DNA of 64,000 bases, from NCBI GenBank assembly GCA_043775015.1, contig JAYVSV010000068.1, forward strand, positions 1-64,000, read 5' to 3'. How positions within the stretch are numbered: position 1 is the stretch's first letter; each line of letters begins with the position of its first letter. Of the stretch, positions 34,319-42,800 are shown one piece after another. The translations under genes and the position numbers were made by a program. This stretch comes from CANJXF01 sp043775015 (lineage in GTDB: Bacteria > Verrucomicrobiota > Verrucomicrobiia > Limisphaerales > CANJXF01). The notes under the pieces are model-generated. The model searched no databases, was not told where the DNA came from, and worked only from the letters and a program-made list of their open reading frames with translations.

Positions 34319-35418
34319 TTGAAATTTTGAACAGTGTTGACCAGCGCCGCGATATTTTCGAGCGTGGCCGTGGGAGGCACGCCGTGACCGAGATTGAAAA
34401 TAAAGCCGTTGGACCCGCGCATTTCGCAAAGAATCCGGGTGGCCTCGGCGGAAACAACTTCGGGTGTGGTGTTGAGTATTGAAGGATCGAGATTTCCCTG
34501 AATGCCCACATTCGTCGGAAACAATTGGCGCGTCCGGCGGATATTTTGTGTCCAATCGACGCCGATCACTTGCGCACCGGTTCGCAGCAATGCCTCCCAA
34601 TTTCCATGCACGCCTTTCGAAAAAACCGTGATTGGAACTTGATTTCTCAATCCCGAAATAATTTTTCCCATCCATTGAGCGGAAGCCGCTTCGAACGCGT
34701 TGTCCGCGAGATTGCCGCCGGAAGTGTCAAAAATTTGCAACCCGTCTGCGCCCGCATCGACTTGAAGTTGCAGAAAGGTAATCAGTCCAGCGGTCAATTT
34801 TTCCATCAGTCGAAAGAACAGTTCGCGATCGGAGTAGAAGAGCGCTTTCGCTTTCGTAAACTCTTTGGCGCTGCCGCCTTCGAGCATGAAATTCGCCAGT
34901 GTCCACGGCGAGCCAGCAAAACCAATCAGCGCAGTGCGTCCGTTGAGCGCCTGTTTGATCATCGGCAACGCGCGCGCCACGTATTGCAGCCGTTCTTGAA
35001 CGGCGCCGACTTCAAGGCGATCAATGTCCGCCGCAGAGTTGATTTGAAAATCCATTTCAATCCCGCCGGTTTCCCGGAACCGATAACCCTGGCCTAAAGC
35101 TTCGGGCAAAACCAAAATGTCGCTGAACAAAATGGCGGCATCAAAACCAAACCGGCGAATCGGTTGCAACGTTACTTCAGTGGCGAGTTCGGGCGTCTGA
35201 ACCAGTTCGAGAAAAGTATATTTTTCTTTGAGCGCGCGATATTCGGGCAGGCAACGTCCCGCCTGGCGCATCAACCAAATCGGCGGACGATCAACGGCTT
35301 TGCAATGGCAGGAATCAATGAACCGTTGTCGGCTCGTCGGCTCGGCCGGAGTCGAAACCGAGGCTTGCGCGCTGATATTTGATGCGCTTGGCGCGCTGAC
35401 AGCTCTGTTCATGTGCAT
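34315..35418 (-). CDS. hemE: Uroporphyrinogen decarboxylase
   Basis: Removes four acetate carboxyls from uroporphyrinogen III to give coproporphyrinogen III. The 367-residue product has about 30 extra N-terminal residues rich in Ser and Ala, then the family start RPPIWLMRQAGRCLPEYRALKE, ALIGFAGSPWTLANFMLEGG and the C-terminal NLGHGVPPTATLENI. First gene of the haem operon; its stop overlaps the hemN start. Start may be the ATG at 35418 or the one at 35412. Confidence 0.95.
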   Translation of the reverse strand: MHMNRAVSAPSASNISAQASVSTPAEPTSRQRFIDSCHCKAVDRPPIWLMRQAGRCLPEYRALKEKYTFLELVQTPELATEVTLQPIRRFGFDAAILFSDILVLPEALGQGYRFRETGGIEMDFQINSAADIDRLEVGAVQERLQYVARALPMIKQALNGRTALIGFAGSPWTLANFMLEGGSAKEFTKAKALFYSDRELFFRLMEKLTAGLITFLQLQVDAGADGLQIFDTSGGNLADNAFEAASAQWMGKIISGLRNQVPITVFSKGVHGNWEALLRTGAQVIGVDWTQNIRRTRQLFPTNVGIQGNLDPSILNTTPEVVSAEATRILCEMRGSNGFIFNLGHGVPPTATLENIAALVNTVQNFK

Positions 35419-35966
35419 GAAAAATAGGTGGCGGCGCCCTCAGCTTCTTTCCGCTTTTTGGCAGGCGCTTCGCATTTGTTGTTTTCTCTTGGTTGCAAAG
35501 TAGTTGGGTTATGTGCAGACGAACGACTGCGCTCGACGTGAAGTTCTCTTTGGCTTCAAACCCAGTTTCAACGACACCAAACCATATCTTCACAATGCCC
35601 ACAAGTATTTGTGGCAAAGTTCGCCTGCGAGATTGCGCGGGTTTTTTGCCCAGAAAATCAGAGTGCGGCCACGCTGATCGATTGAAAGATCGATGCTGCG
35701 TTTAAACCACCGCAGGAATCGGTTCCTTGATAGAGAAAGCAAGTTTTCGCGAGGCAGATGATCTTGGGATGGGATTCAGTCCGCTTCGATGTGACACACC
35801 GTTTGGTGAGCGGTAATTGCAAGCCGTGAGCAAGCGGAAGAGGAATAAATCCGCGCTTCTATCCCAAGATGTTGCTGCCGGTCGTTCTTAATCATAATCT
35901 TTTCTAGCCTGTTCTTGGGGGAATTAAGATGAAGAGCAAGATGATTGCTCTGTAACGCGAGAGAGC
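35419..35966. other. Gene-free gap upstream of the haem operon
   Basis: A 548-base gap between two minus-strand genes. No open frame in it looks coding: the longest (35493-35705 plus, and its antisense partner) has no family signal. It should carry the hemE promoter at the 35.4-35.6 kb end. The left part, 35419-35752, shows nothing distinct. The right part holds the structured hairpin listed separately (35753-35879) and then AT-rich sequence to 35966. Confidence 0.5.
35753..35879. ncRNA. Candidate structured RNA or long hairpin
   Basis: A nested set of complementary arms spans the element. GGCAG (35753-35757) pairs with CTGCC (35875-35879). ATCTTGGGAT (35761-35770) pairs with ATCCCAAGAT (35861-35870), and ATTC (35774-35777) with GAAT (35843-35846). 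TCCGCTT (35780-35786) pairs with AAGCGGA (35832-35838), and a small apical hairpin CACC-GTTT-GGTG follows at 35797-35808. The order is consistent with one extended bulged stem of about 127 bases, reminiscent of a small-RNA or 6S-like shape but not assigned to a known class. The strand and any transcript are unknown. Confidence 0.45.
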
Positions 35967-37232
35967 TTATTTCTTCCAGTAGCCTGGCAAACCTTCCTTC
36001 GTTTCCACTAATATTTCAAGGATGGCTCGACGTGTTTTCGCGGACAGGTTTGAGAAGTCAGGTGACTCATCTTTTCCGGTGAGAACGTCCCAAAGCCGTT
36101 GGTAAATGTGCTCCTTGATTTTGTCCGGCAGCGCTTCGAACGATTTGGAATAGATCAAATAACTGCATGGATATTTGAAAAGGCGGGTCTGCAAATCCAA
36201 GTCGCGCAACGAGCGACCTCTGCTGTCTTTTGGCCCGCGATTCTGAAAATCTTTGGAGAAAGCTGCTCCGCCCGAGATCTCGGTTTTAATCGGTGCTTCC
36301 TCGACAAACAACAAATATTTCAGAAACGAATTCGCGATGTTCGTCACGTAATTGATGTGGCCGTAGCGTGCGAGTTGCACGACCGATTCGTAGTTTAATC
36401 GCGTGATGAAATTGTGCATGTGAATCTGATGCTCCAAAACCATGAGCGCGACAATGTCGCTGCTGTTTTCGGGATAACGTTTTACATCGAAAAAGCGGCT
36501 CAAGTCAGAAAGATTGCCGAGGTAGTTGGGCGTCCGCTCCTGTTTTTCAAACGCGATTTTTCCAACCAGATTTCCGCGATGGGTTTGGCTTCCATGCTGC
36601 CCGGTGACATACCAACCGCCCCAACGCTCCTCGATTGGCGTGCGATGATTCACTTCGGAAATGCCGCTGTCCAATTCCACCACGCCAGATAAATCCGTTT
36701 TGAAGGAGCGCAATAAATGTCCGGGAACCCCCATGCTTTTCGCCGACGCGTGGCATTCCAGACATTGATCCGTGCGGGCGAATTTCGGTTTACTGTCGCC
36801 GGATTGATCAAGTGTGTAAAAGACTCCGCCCAGCTTTGGTTCTGCCGTGGAAAACTCCAATAACGGCGCGCCTGGGATGAACCCAACGTAAACATCGTCA
36901 TTGAAAAAAAGCGCGCGGGGCGAGTGCGGAGAGATGCGTTCGCGCTGAAATGAAGTTTTCGAGAACACCAGCACTTGTGACGATTTCGCGATACCCAGTT
37001 CCTTGAGCACGGAATCCAGGTAGCCGTGTTCGGATTCAAACTTCAATTTGCGGTCGCCTTTTTCAATGGCGTCCTGCAATTGCGTCACCGGATCGTTCGG
37101 TTTGGTTTTATTGTAATTGATCGTGTCCTCATCGAAAGGCATGAGGTGAGTGGAACCTTGAAAATCATTTTGACCTTGCGCCGCGCAACTCAAAAATAAA
37201 GAGAACAGAAATGTAAAACGGCGCAAAATCAT
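35967..37232 (-). CDS. Secreted protein with one haem c motif
   Basis: A 421-residue exported protein: signal peptide (FTFLFSLFLSCAAQG) and a single c-type haem motif CLECH around residue 157. The rest is unusually long for a monohaem cytochrome and helical, with a region rich in histidine (QIHMHNFITRLNY). I know similar sequences only as unnamed cytochrome-like proteins in PVC bacteria. The substrate and electron partner are not predictable. The gap to the hem operon holds the structured hairpin, so the two are probably separate units. Confidence 0.75.
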   Translation of the reverse strand: MILRRFTFLFSLFLSCAAQGQNDFQGSTHLMPFDEDTINYNKTKPNDPVTQLQDAIEKGDRKLKFESEHGYLDSVLKELGIAKSSQVLVFSKTSFQRERISPHSPRALFFNDDVYVGFIPGAPLLEFSTAEPKLGGVFYTLDQSGDSKPKFARTDQCLECHASAKSMGVPGHLLRSFKTDLSGVVELDSGISEVNHRTPIEERWGGWYVTGQHGSQTHRGNLVGKIAFEKQERTPNYLGNLSDLSRFFDVKRYPENSSDIVALMVLEHQIHMHNFITRLNYESVVQLARYGHINYVTNIANSFLKYLLFVEEAPIKTEISGGAAFSKDFQNRGPKDSRGRSLRDLDLQTRLFKYPCSYLIYSKSFEALPDKIKEHIYQRLWDVLTGKDESPDFSNLSAKTRRAILEILVETKEGLPGYWKK

Positions 37233-37436
37233 AAATCCGCATTGGTGTTGGGCTCTAGCATTAGACTTAAAATGGACGGAACCGCCGCAAAAAGCTTCAC
37301 CGATTTTGCATAAATCAAATCAATTCTTGCTGAGAACGCGAGTCCGGTCTGGCTCATCCTCGCAGACTTTGAATGATCCTACGACGGGCTTTGCAAGAAC
37401 CGATCTGAAACGAAATCTATTTCCGTTGACGAAAGA

Positions 37437-39623
37437 CTACTTCAACACCTGTTTCAATTTCTCGGGATCGTGTGTCGGTGGCTGGCAGGCGCTGCCGGTG
37501 CAGAGAAAAACAACGGGTGAACGTTGCGACGGCAAAGTTTTTGCGAATGGCTCGACTGCGCCGACATTTCCGAGAACAACTTTGTTCGGCTGATAAACAG
37601 AATGGATGGCGCGCAATAATGATTTCGTTGCCGCGTCGTTGGCGTCGCCGACGATCACCGCCCGCTTCGGTTCTTCAAGGTAAAAGTCGAGCGCAAGCAA
37701 CGCGTGGGGGACCGCTTGCGGAAGTTTTTGCAAACGATCGGCGAGAAGGCGTAACGTTTTTTCCGCCGCAGTTTTGAATTCTGCGCGGTCGGTGATCGCG
37801 CCGAGTTTCAGCAGCGCAAGAGTTGCGACGGAATTTCCGGAAGGTTCCGCACCGTCGTAATCTTCTTTCACGCGCAGAATCAAATCTTTGGAACCCGCCG
37901 CGCTTTGATAAAAGCCGCCGTCCCCAACATCGTAGAATTTAGCGAGCATCGTGTCAGCGAGCGTGACGGCGAAATCCAAATGCTTTGGTTCGAGCGTTGC
38001 TTCATACAAATCAATCACGCCCGCCAGCAAATCGGAATAGGCATCGAGCAATTGAACAGAATCGCGTTCGCCATCGCGCCAGCGGTGATAAAGTGTTTTT
38101 GTTTTTGCGTCCCAAAGTTTGCTTTGCAGGAAGGCGAGGTTTTTCTCAGCGGCACTTCGATATTTTTCATCGCCTAGAATTGAATAAGCCCGCGCGATGG
38201 CACCGAGCATCATTCCGTTCCACGAAGCCAAAACTTTATCGTCGAGATGCGGGCGGACTCTTTTTGAACGCGTGTCGAACATTTTATGTTTGGCTGAAGC
38301 GAGCAGAGGTTTGTCGGCTGCGGAAAGATCGGGATGAACGATGCTCAGAACATTTTGGTTGGGCAGGGGATTCGGATCGCTGTGATCGACAAAATTTCCC
38401 GCCTCCGTAATTCCAAAGTAACGGACGGCGACATTGAATTCCTCAACCGTGAGGAGCTTCGATAATTCAGCTTTCGACCAGCAATAGAATTTACCTTCTT
38501 TGCCTTCGCTGTCCGCATCTTCCGCCGAATAAAATCCGCCGTCTGGATGCGTCATGTCGCGCAGCACGTAAGCAATGATGTCTCGCGTGACGTCAGCATA
38601 TTTTTTTTCGCCGCTGACGAGAAAAGCATCGAGATAGAGGTTCACGAGTTGCGCGTTGTCGTAGAGCATTTTTTCAAAATGCGGGACAAGCCATTCGGCA
38701 TCGACGGAATATCGCGCGAACCCGCCGCCGAGTTGATCGTACATTCCGCCAGCGGCCATGCGATCGCAGGTGTGTAAAACCATTTTTACGGATTCGTTGT
38801 CGTGGAGACGAACGCCGTTGCGCAGCAAAAATAATGGCTGGCTCGGTCGCGGAAATTTCGGCGCGCCGCCGAATCCGCCGTTTGTCGGATCATATTCCGC
38901 TTTGAAGTGCGCTGCTGCGTTGTAAAGAATCGCGGGAGATAAAACGATGGAGCTGTTGGTTTGCTGCGACGTGAATGAGTCCAGTTTATGATGCATGTCT
39001 TCGGCGGAAGCGGTGATATCGTCGCGGCGTGTTTTCCAGACTTCAGAAATTTGCTGTAGCAATTGCAGGAAACTCGGACGGCCATATTTCGCTTCCGGCG
39101 GAAAATAAGTTCCGGCGAAAAACGGTTTCAAATCGGGCGTGAGAAAACAATTCAGCGGCCAGCCGCCTTGTCCCGTCATTGCTTGCGCGGCGGTCATGTA
39201 AATTTTATCTACATCGGGACGTTCCTCGCGATCCACTTTGATGCTGACAAAATGTTCGTTCAGATATTTCGCGACGGTTTCGTTTTCAAATGACTCACGC
39301 TCCATCACGTGGCACCAGTGACAAGTCGAATAACCGATGCTGAGAAAAATCGGTTTATTCTCCGCGTGCGCCTTGGCAAACGCTTCGTCGCCCCACGAAA
39401 ACCAATCAACGGGATTGTGTGCGTGTTGCAACAAGTAGGGCGATTTTTCGCGGACGAGGCGGTTGGTATGAGAGTGCGGCTGGGTCAAAATGTTGGTGGA
39501 CACAGTGAAATGAGTTTTAGATTTTGTGTTTCGTTCCGAACAGCCCGTCGCTGCGAAAATCGCGGTCAATCCAATCAAGAGTTTTCCGGTAACGAACACT
39601 GCGGCAACATAACCTCTGAACAT
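37437..39623 (-). CDS. DUF255 thioredoxin-fold lipoprotein (YyaL/SPATA20-like)
   Basis: A 728-residue protein with lipoprotein signal ending ATGC (Cys28). Residues about 53-220 are the DUF255 thioredoxin-like domain with NRLVREKSPYLLQHAHNPVDW, and the CxxC of GYSTCHWCHVMERESFEN (Cys101-Cys104), followed by GQGGWPLNCFLTPD. The large C-terminal part is a six-hairpin-glycosidase-like helical domain (YDQLGGGFARYSVDAEW). This is the architecture of YyaL and human SPATA20. Biochemical activity is not established. Most members are cytosolic; the lipoprotein signal here places it in the envelope. Confidence 0.9.
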   Translation of the reverse strand: MFRGYVAAVFVTGKLLIGLTAIFAATGCSERNTKSKTHFTVSTNILTQPHSHTNRLVREKSPYLLQHAHNPVDWFSWGDEAFAKAHAENKPIFLSIGYSTCHWCHVMERESFENETVAKYLNEHFVSIKVDREERPDVDKIYMTAAQAMTGQGGWPLNCFLTPDLKPFFAGTYFPPEAKYGRPSFLQLLQQISEVWKTRRDDITASAEDMHHKLDSFTSQQTNSSIVLSPAILYNAAAHFKAEYDPTNGGFGGAPKFPRPSQPLFLLRNGVRLHDNESVKMVLHTCDRMAAGGMYDQLGGGFARYSVDAEWLVPHFEKMLYDNAQLVNLYLDAFLVSGEKKYADVTRDIIAYVLRDMTHPDGGFYSAEDADSEGKEGKFYCWSKAELSKLLTVEEFNVAVRYFGITEAGNFVDHSDPNPLPNQNVLSIVHPDLSAADKPLLASAKHKMFDTRSKRVRPHLDDKVLASWNGMMLGAIARAYSILGDEKYRSAAEKNLAFLQSKLWDAKTKTLYHRWRDGERDSVQLLDAYSDLLAGVIDLYEATLEPKHLDFAVTLADTMLAKFYDVGDGGFYQSAAGSKDLILRVKEDYDGAEPSGNSVATLALLKLGAITDRAEFKTAAEKTLRLLADRLQKLPQAVPHALLALDFYLEEPKRAVIVGDANDAATKSLLRAIHSVYQPNKVVLGNVGAVEPFAKTLPSQRSPVVFLCTGSACQPPTHDPEKLKQVLK

Positions 39624-39635
39624 TTACGAGCAAGG

Positions 39636-39721
39636 GAACTCTGAACGCGGAATTCAGAACGGGGAAAACGAAACGGGGAAAACGAAACGGGGAAAATTTC
39701 CGCGTTCCGCGTTCAGAGTTC
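39636..39721. repeat. 17-bp inverted repeat around a 14-base tandem repeat
   Basis: GAACTCTGAACGCGGAA (39636-39652) is perfectly inverted at 39705-39721. The 52-base interior holds about 2.7 copies of a 14-base unit CGGGGAAAACGAAA (about 39660-39698). The element lies in the divergent gap between the DUF255 lipoprotein gene and the large PSCyt1 gene, so it could also act in their regulation. Confidence 0.8.
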
Positions 39722-39816
39722 CGCGTTGAGTCGTGAGTTGTTCCCGCGCTTTCGGGATCGTTGAGGCGTCAAAAATATTACGAATGACCCAAGCAATACT
39801 CTTGATTAACTTCACC

Positions 39817-39821
39817 GGAGG
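39817..39821 (+). promoter_or_regulatory. Shine-Dalgarno-like GGAGG with long spacing
   Basis: GGAGG is followed by 15 bases before the ATG at 39837, longer than the usual 5-9. No alternative in-frame ATG, GTG or TTG lies in the expected window, so the long spacing or a different initiation mode decides this start. Confidence 0.45.
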
Positions 39822-39836
39822 ATCAATTAATATCCA

Positions 39837-42800
39837 ATGAATTTTTTCGGCTTTAATCTGCCCGCGCCTGGCGCGTACTCCTTGATTAAATTGCGATTCC
39901 TACCGTCCCGACAGTGCTGCCTCTTTTTGCCAATTTTCGGACTGGGTTTGATCTACGTTCCAATGCAGAGCGGTGCGGCAGAAACCAAGGAACAAAAACC
40001 GGCTACGAAGGTGAGTTACTACGGCGAGATTCGGCCGATTTTTCAGGCGAACTGCCAGGGTTGTCATCAACCGGCGAAGTCGAAGGGCGGTTTCGTCATG
40101 ACCGATTTCAAAACGTTGCTCGCGGGGGGTGACAGCGAGGGCGCGGCGATTGTTCCAAAAACGCCGGAAAAAAGTTCAATTCTCAAAATGATCACGCCGC
40201 AAGATGGCGAAGTCCGGATGCCGAAAGGTAAAACTCCTTTGACGGATAGTGAAGTCGCGCTGATCCGTTCGTGGATTCAACAAGGCGCGGACGACGACAC
40301 CCCCAAAGATGCCAAGCGTCATTACGACGCCGAGCATCCGCCGCTTTACTCGCGCGCGCCGGTGATTACTTCGCTTGATTATTCTCCTGACGGAAAATGG
40401 CTGGCCGTGGCCGGGTTTCACGAAGTGCTCCTCTACGAAAAAGATGGAGCCACACTGGCGGCACGGTTGATCGGACTTTCGGAACGGGTCCAATCCCTCG
40501 CTTTCTCGCCGGATGGCCAGTCTCTCGCGGTGATCGGTGGAAATCCGGCACGATTGGGCGAGGTGCAGATTTGGGATGTCGCCAAACGCAAACTCACCCT
40601 CTCGATGCCGATCAGCTACGACACACTTTACGGCGCGAGTTGGTCATCCGACAGCAAAATGATTGCGTTTGGTTGCCCCGATAACACGGTGCGCGCAATC
40701 GAGGCGGCCACGGGAAAACAAATCATGCAAATGGGTTCACACAGCGACTGGCCGATGACGACGGTGTTTTCGCGGAAGGGCGACCATGTTATTTCGGGAA
40801 GCCGTGACATGAGCGTGAAGTTAACCGAGGTCGCGACGCAACGATTTGTCGATAACGTGACTTCCATTACGCCCGGTGGACTCAAGGGCGGTGTGATGGC
40901 GATGGCGGCGCATCCGAAGTTCGAGGAGATCGTCACCGCTGGTTCGGATGGGTTGCCGAAAGCGTATCGCATTTTCCGCGAAGTGAAGCGCGAGATTGGC
41001 GACGACGCGCAGTTTATTGCGGATCTTTTTCCGATGACCGGTCGCGTGTTCAGCATTCGTTTCAGCGCCGATGGCAAACGCATTGCGTGCGGCAGCGGGT
41101 TGGATCGCGCCGGCGAACTCGTCGTGTGCAGCTACGATTATACCAATGAAGTTCCAAAAAATTTGCGCGACATCATGGGAAAAGTTCCAGCGACGCGCAA
41201 ACCCGAGGAGCAGAAACAACTCGCTGATTACAAGACGCAGGGCATTCGTGAAATCGCCCGCGTGTCCATCCCGCATTCGGAAATTTACTCAGTCGCATTC
41301 AGTCCGGACGGCAACAAGATCGCGGCGGGCGGCTCGGATGGAATGGTTCGCCTTTTCAACGCGACGAACGGCGCAGTCATCAAAGAATTTTTATCCGTGC
41401 CTGTGACCAAGGGAACGATGACCTCCGCCCGACCCGCGTGGGCACCCAAGGCCGACAAGAACATCGAAACGACAAGCAATTCCGAGTCGTTGCCCGAGGG
41501 CGCGAAGGTTGCCGCGCTGGAGGTGCAACCGGCGCAAATCAAATTCAACAGCCTCAACGGCTACAACCAACTGCTGGTTACAGCGCGACTCGAATCAGGT
41601 GACACCGTGGACGTGACGCGTCTGGTGAAATTTTCCATGAAGTCTCCGTTGGCAGAAATTTCTGCTCGCGGTATTTTGCGACCCTTAAAAAACGGAACGA
41701 CAAAACTGGTCGTGACCCTTGCAGGTAAGACCGTGGAAACGCCGGTTGAAATTTCCGGACTTGGCAAGGGGTATCAGGCGGATTTCATTCGCGACGTTAA
41801 CCCGGTCCTGGCGCAGCTAGGTTGTAGCGCGGGCACTTGCCATGGTGCCAAGGAAGGTAAAAATGGCTTCAAACTTTCTCTGCGCGGCTACGATCCAGAA
41901 ACTGATTTGCGCGCGCTCACCGACGATTTGGCTTCACGCCGCGTGAACCTCGCGTCGCCTGACGATAGTTTGATGTTGCTGAAAGCCGTCGCGGAAGTGC
42001 CGCATGAAGGCGGCCGCCGCACCACGGTGGACAGCAAGTATTACCAGATTCTGCGGCAATGGATTGCCAACGGAGCGAACCTCGACCTGAAATCGGCGAA
42101 GGTGACGAGCATTGCAGTTTTTCCGCATGATCCAGTTGTGCAGAAGATTGGAGCGCGGCAACAGATGCGGGTCGTGGCGCATTATGGCGATGGGACGGCG
42201 CGCGATGTGACGTCGGAAGCATTTATCGAAAGTGGCAACGCGGATGTAGCAACGCCTGAAACAGGGGGACTCATCACCACCTTGCGACGCGGCGAAGCTC
42301 CGGTGCTGGCGCGTTACGAAGGAAATTACGCCGCCACCACGTTGACTGTGATGGGAGATCGCAGCGGCTTCGTTTGGCAGGAACCACCGACCTGGGGCAA
42401 GATCGACGAACTCGTCGCCGCCAAATGGAAGCGCATGAAAATCGAGCCTTCCGAACTTTGCACTGATCTCGAATTCATTCGCCGGGTTTATCTCGATTTG
42501 ACCGGGCTACCGCCATCGCCCGCAGAAATCCGTGCCTTTGTTGACGACTCTCGCGAAACCCGTTCAAAGCGTGACGAAGTCGTGGACCGACTGGTGGGCA
42601 GCTCTGACTACGTTGATTTTTGGTCGAACAAATGGGCCGACCTCCTCCAGTGCAACAGCAAGTTTTTAGGCGCGGAAGGCGCGGAATCTTTTCGTGCGTG
42701 GATTCGCAAAGAGGTCGAGAACAACACTCCCTATGACCAGTTTGCCCGCGAAATTCTCACCGCCTCCGGTTCCACGAAAACAAATCCAGCGGCGAGCTAT

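Noticed and set aside
34319..34675. An extended N-terminus for HemN
   Set aside because: The extension overlaps hemE in antisense composition and the family starts at the ATG at 34318, which overlaps the hemE stop as an operon junction.
35493..35705. A 70-residue frame in the gap upstream of hemE
   Set aside because: No family signal, no convincing ribosome binding site and low-complexity translation.
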